The position numbers and the translations under genes are program-made. DNA of 8,104 nucleotides, taken from assembly GCA_021806765.1 (NCBI GenBank), contig JAJZQR010000240.1, positions 1 through 8,104 on the forward strand. Direction: 5' to 3'. The DNA comes from Chloroflexota bacterium (GTDB lineage: Bacteria; Chloroflexota; UBA6077). The first letter of the stretch is position 1. Each line of letters starts with the position of its first letter. The notes under the pieces were generated by a model, which searched no databases, was not told the origin of the DNA, and saw only the letters and a program-made list of their open reading frames with translations. This document shows, in pieces, positions 5,728 through 8,104 of the stretch.

Positions 5728-6549
5728 ATGTCGCTAATTGAATTCGAAAACGTCAGCTTCCGCTACTCCGGAACGAGCCGGATGATCCTTGAGGATGTGA
5801 GCTTTTCCATAGAGGAGGGGGAGTCTGTCGCCGTCTTCGGAGAGGGCAAGAGCACCCTGTTGATGTGCCTGTGCGGGGCAATTCCGCATCTGCTCCCCGG
5901 CAAGTTCTCCGGGCACGTTCGGGTCGATGGGATGGACACCGAGACTCACAGGATTGCCGAGATCTCCCGAAAGGTCGGGGTGGTGCTGCAGGATCCCGAG
6001 AACCAGCTGTTTAACCTCACCGTCGAGGGGGATGTGGTGTTCGGGATGGAGAACCTTCAGGTCCCTTCGGAGGATATGGAGGCAAGGATGCTGGAGGCGC
6101 TCCAGACGGTTCGGATGAGCGACTTCCGACGGCGGATGTCGCACGAGCTGTCCGGTGGTCAGAAACAGCGCGTCGCCATCGCCTCGGTGCTGGCCATGGA
6201 GTCGAAGATCCTGGTGATGGACGAGCCGACCCGTGAACTCGACCCGATGGGCACCGAGGAGGTGTTCGATGTGTTGAGTCGCCTGAAGCAGCAGGGCAAG
6301 ACGACCGTTATTGTCGAGAACGATCCCGAGCACTTGGCCCCGTTGGCCGATAAGATGGTGCTGTTGCGGGATGGCCGTCTGGAGATGGTCGCGGAGCCCC
6401 GAGAGTTCTACCGAAGGATCAAGGATGACAAGAAGATACGGTTTCCCCAGGTGACCCAACTGTACTTCCGGCTGGAAGACAAGATGGATCTGGGTCCGAA
6501 GGTCCCCTTGACCCTGGAGGAAGGAGTGGAACTGTTTTCCCGTGCCTAA
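5728..6549 (+). CDS. ECF transporter ATPase A1, with degenerate Walker A and H-loop
   Basis: A 273-residue ABC ATPase of the ECF/Cbi type. Visible motifs: Q-loop Gln88 (VVLQDPENQLF), signature LSGGQ at 141-145, Walker B ILVMDE at 161-166 and D-loop RELDP at 169-173. Two key sites are abnormal. Walker A reads AVFGEGKST around Lys41, whereas the family has a G-x-N-G-x-GKS/T loop; about three residues are missing and the first Gly of GxxxxGK is absent. The H-loop reads IVENDPE, with Asn198 where His is expected. The frame is intact on both sides and the downstream sequence is normal, so this is not a frameshift. The protein may still serve as a structural partner and donate its LSGGQ to A2. It overlaps the A2 gene by 8 nt. 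Confidence 0.92.
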   Translation: MSLIEFENVSFRYSGTSRMILEDVSFSIEEGESVAVFGEGKSTLLMCLCGAIPHLLPGKFSGHVRVDGMDTETHRIAEISRKVGVVLQDPENQLFNLTVEGDVVFGMENLQVPSEDMEARMLEALQTVRMSDFRRRMSHELSGGQKQRVAIASVLAMESKILVMDEPTRELDPMGTEEVFDVLSRLKQQGKTTVIVENDPEHLAPLADKMVLLRDGRLEMVAEPREFYRRIKDDKKIRFPQVTQLYFRLEDKMDLGPKVPLTLEEGVELFSRA

Positions 6550-7393
6550 TAACGACGTGATCATCGAAGTTCAGCGGTTGGGTCACACCTATCCCAACGG
6601 CGCGAAGGCGCTGAACGGGATCGATTTGCAGATCCGAAGGGGGGAGTTCCTGGGGATTATCGGCCAGAATGGGGCCGGCAAAACGACGTTGGTGAAGCAC
6701 TTCAACGGCTTACTCAAGCCAACCGCAGGTGTGGTGGTGGTCAAGGGTATAGACACCAGGGACGCGCAGGTTTCCAGGCTGGCTCGCCATGTGGGCTACG
6801 TGTTCCAGAACCCCGACCACCAGATCTTCGCCAGTAAGGTGCGAGAGGAGATCTCCTTCGGCCCAAAGAATATTGGGATGGATCGGGCCGTGATCGAGAA
6901 GAACGTTGAGGAGGCCATCGACGTACTCAATCTGAGGGATGTCGTGGACATCCATCCCTTCCGGCTCAGCCGAGGGCAGCGACAGCGGTTGGCCATCGCC
7001 GGTGTCCTGGCGATGAGACCCGAGATCTTCATGCTGGATGAGCCTACCGGTGGTCAGGATCGCGAGCAGGTGCTGCGGCTACGAGAGGTGCTTCAGCAGC
7101 TTAACGATGCCGGCCACACCATCATACTGATCACCCATGACATGGAGCTTCTGGCGGAGTCGACGCGTCGGGCTATTGTCGTCCGTGGCGGGCGGGTGAT
7201 CCTGGATGGGCCACCGGCGGAAGTGTTCAAACACACCGAGGAGCTGCGCAGGACCTTCCTGACCCCGCCTCAAGTCTCTCGGCTCACCCTGGAGCTGGGT
7301 TTCTCCCGGCCGGCTATGTCGGTGGAGGAGGCCGCGGAGGAGCTGCTAAAGCGAGCCGAAAGCCGCAGGCCCGGAGTCGAAGCGCAGGGATAG
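6542..7393 (+). CDS. ECF transporter ATPase A2, with variant LSRGQ signature
   Basis: A 283-residue ABC ATPase that pairs with A1 under EcfT. Walker A is complete (GQNGAGKTT at 41-49, Lys47), as are Q-loop Gln89 (YVFQNPDHQIF), Walker B FMLDE (Glu167) and the H-loop ITHD (His199). The signature is LSRGQ at 142-146: Arg144 replaces the second-position Gly of LSGGQ. The D-loop is GGQD. The C-terminal 50 residues (PPQVSRLTLELG region) match the usual ECF ATPase tail that contacts the partner. The start is a GTG overlapping the A1 end by 8 nt; a second GTG at 6557 is possible but would trim the first strand. With Walker A from A2 and signature from A1, one fully canonical ATP site can form. Confidence 0.93.
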   Translation: MPNNDVIIEVQRLGHTYPNGAKALNGIDLQIRRGEFLGIIGQNGAGKTTLVKHFNGLLKPTAGVVVVKGIDTRDAQVSRLARHVGYVFQNPDHQIFASKVREEISFGPKNIGMDRAVIEKNVEEAIDVLNLRDVVDIHPFRLSRGQRQRLAIAGVLAMRPEIFMLDEPTGGQDREQVLRLREVLQQLNDAGHTIILITHDMELLAESTRRAIVVRGGRVILDGPPAEVFKHTEELRRTFLTPPQVSRLTLELGFSRPAMSVEEAAEELLKRAESRRPGVEAQG

Positions 7394-7445
7394 CTCGGGT
7401 ATCCCCGTCACAGACTCAACCATTATTGTGTTGGAGTGCAGAACC

Positions 7446-8104
7446 ATGGTCAAGAGTATCGATACGGTAATCAAGGGCGGCCTGGTGGCGGCCGGCGGCT
7501 CCGTCGGCGCGGCCACGGTGGCGATAAGCGATGGGAGGATCGCTGCCTTGCTGGCCCCGGGCATGCTTCCTCCCGAGGCGGCTCAGGCCCGGCGGGTCGA
7601 CGCCACTGGCATGATTGTCATGCCCGGTGTGGTAGACGCCCACGTGCACATGCGCAATTTCAATCTCCAGGCCGACACCCATACGAGCGTGAGCACTGCC
7701 GCGGCCTTCGGTGGGGTGACTACCATTATCCCTTATCAGCAGGGTAAGGTGGGGATGCCGGTGAAGGAGTTCCTCACCATTTTGCGTGACGAGGGTGAGG
7801 CCGAGTCGCTAGTGGACTTCGCCATGCACTGCCGGCTCCAGGCCCCCGAGCGAGGTGTGACCAGACAGTTCGCCGATGCGTTCGACCTTGGGGTCACCAG
7901 CTTCAAGATGTTCATGGCCTACCGCAAGCGGGGCATCATGTGGGACGACTATAGCCTCTACGAGGCGCTGGACTACATCGGCCAGCGGGGAGGCATGTTC
8001 TGCTGCCACGCCGAGAACGGCGACATCATCGACTACCTCGAGGACAAGTACCAGGCGGAGGGCCGCTACACCCCAGAGAACTACCTGGCGGTTCGTCCCC
8101 CCGA
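7446..8104 (+). CDS. Dihydropyrimidinase/hydantoinase-family amidohydrolase (3' end outside window)
   Basis: The first 219 residues of a protein expected to be about 450-480 long; the frame is open to the window end. An N-terminal beta-sandwich part (residues 5-55) leads into the TIM barrel. Metal-site residues are visible: His66 and His68 in VDAHVHMR, the carbamylated lysine Lys154 in SFKMFMAY, and His188 in CHAENGD. Tyr159 corresponds to the substrate-contacting Tyr of D-hydantoinases, five residues after the lysine. HAENGD and KMFMAY are typical of dihydropyrimidinases and hydantoinases rather than allantoinases. Arg70 after HxH recalls dihydroorotase and allantoinase, so the exact ring substrate is open. 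It hydrolyses the cyclic amide of hydantoins or dihydropyrimidines to N-carbamoyl acids. GGAG about 9 nt before the ATG and a 52-nt gap after A2 suggest cotranscription. Confidence 0.9.
   Translation, partial: MVKSIDTVIKGGLVAAGGSVGAATVAISDGRIAALLAPGMLPPEAAQARRVDATGMIVMPGVVDAHVHMRNFNLQADTHTSVSTAAAFGGVTTIIPYQQGKVGMPVKEFLTILRDEGEAESLVDFAMHCRLQAPERGVTRQFADAFDLGVTSFKMFMAYRKRGIMWDDYSLYEALDYIGQRGGMFCCHAENGDIIDYLEDKYQAEGRYTPENYLAVRPP

Noticed and set aside
5728..6549. A1 as a frameshifted pseudogene
   Set aside because: The frame is open at full family length, with intact signature, Walker B and tail and 8-nt overlap with A2; only the Walker A and H-loop are altered, in frame.

Overview
The window is GC-rich, densely packed bacterial DNA. 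The mix of a YfhO-type membrane protein, an Asp-box beta-propeller and a heptamer inverted-repeat element between genes reminds me of Chloroflexota or a similar environmental lineage. This is an impression from gene style only; there is no phylogenetic marker here. No rRNA, tRNA, CRISPR array or insertion sequence was seen, and no gene-free stretch exceeds 300 bases.

Layout: (1) 1-189, the C-terminal tail of a YfhO-like membrane protein on the + strand. (2) 190-357, a convergent intergenic gap with a heptamer-repeat hairpin. (3) 358-2328, on the - strand, a large Asp-box (BNR) beta-propeller protein with no signal peptide. (4) 2329-2611, a divergent promoter region with a plausible sigma-70-type promoter in each direction and a 12-bp perfect palindrome just downstream of the rightward -10. 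(5) 2612-8104, a one-direction catabolic and transport cluster: GntR/FCD regulator; hydantoin/allantoin-type racemase; four genes of a dedicated ECF (energy-coupling factor) importer in the order S, T, A1, A2; and the first 219 codons of a dihydropyrimidinase/hydantoinase-family amidohydrolase cut by the window end.

Proposed working: the importer brings in a cyclic ureide (a 5-substituted hydantoin, allantoin or dihydropyrimidine). The racemase interconverts enantiomers at C5 and the amidohydrolase opens the ring. The GntR/FCD protein senses a pathway metabolite and probably represses its own promoter through the palindrome. A carbamoylase or ureidohydrolase would be expected just past the window.

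The most unusual point is the pair of ATPases. A1 has a Walker A loop about three residues short and Asn in place of the H-loop His, but a perfect LSGGQ signature. A2 has perfect Walker A, Walker B and H-loop, but LSRGQ in place of LSGGQ. The defects are complementary: one composite ATP site of the heterodimer is canonical and the other degenerate. Such asymmetry is known in some ABC exporters but is not the textbook picture for ECF importers. The T subunit also carries an altered second coupling motif.
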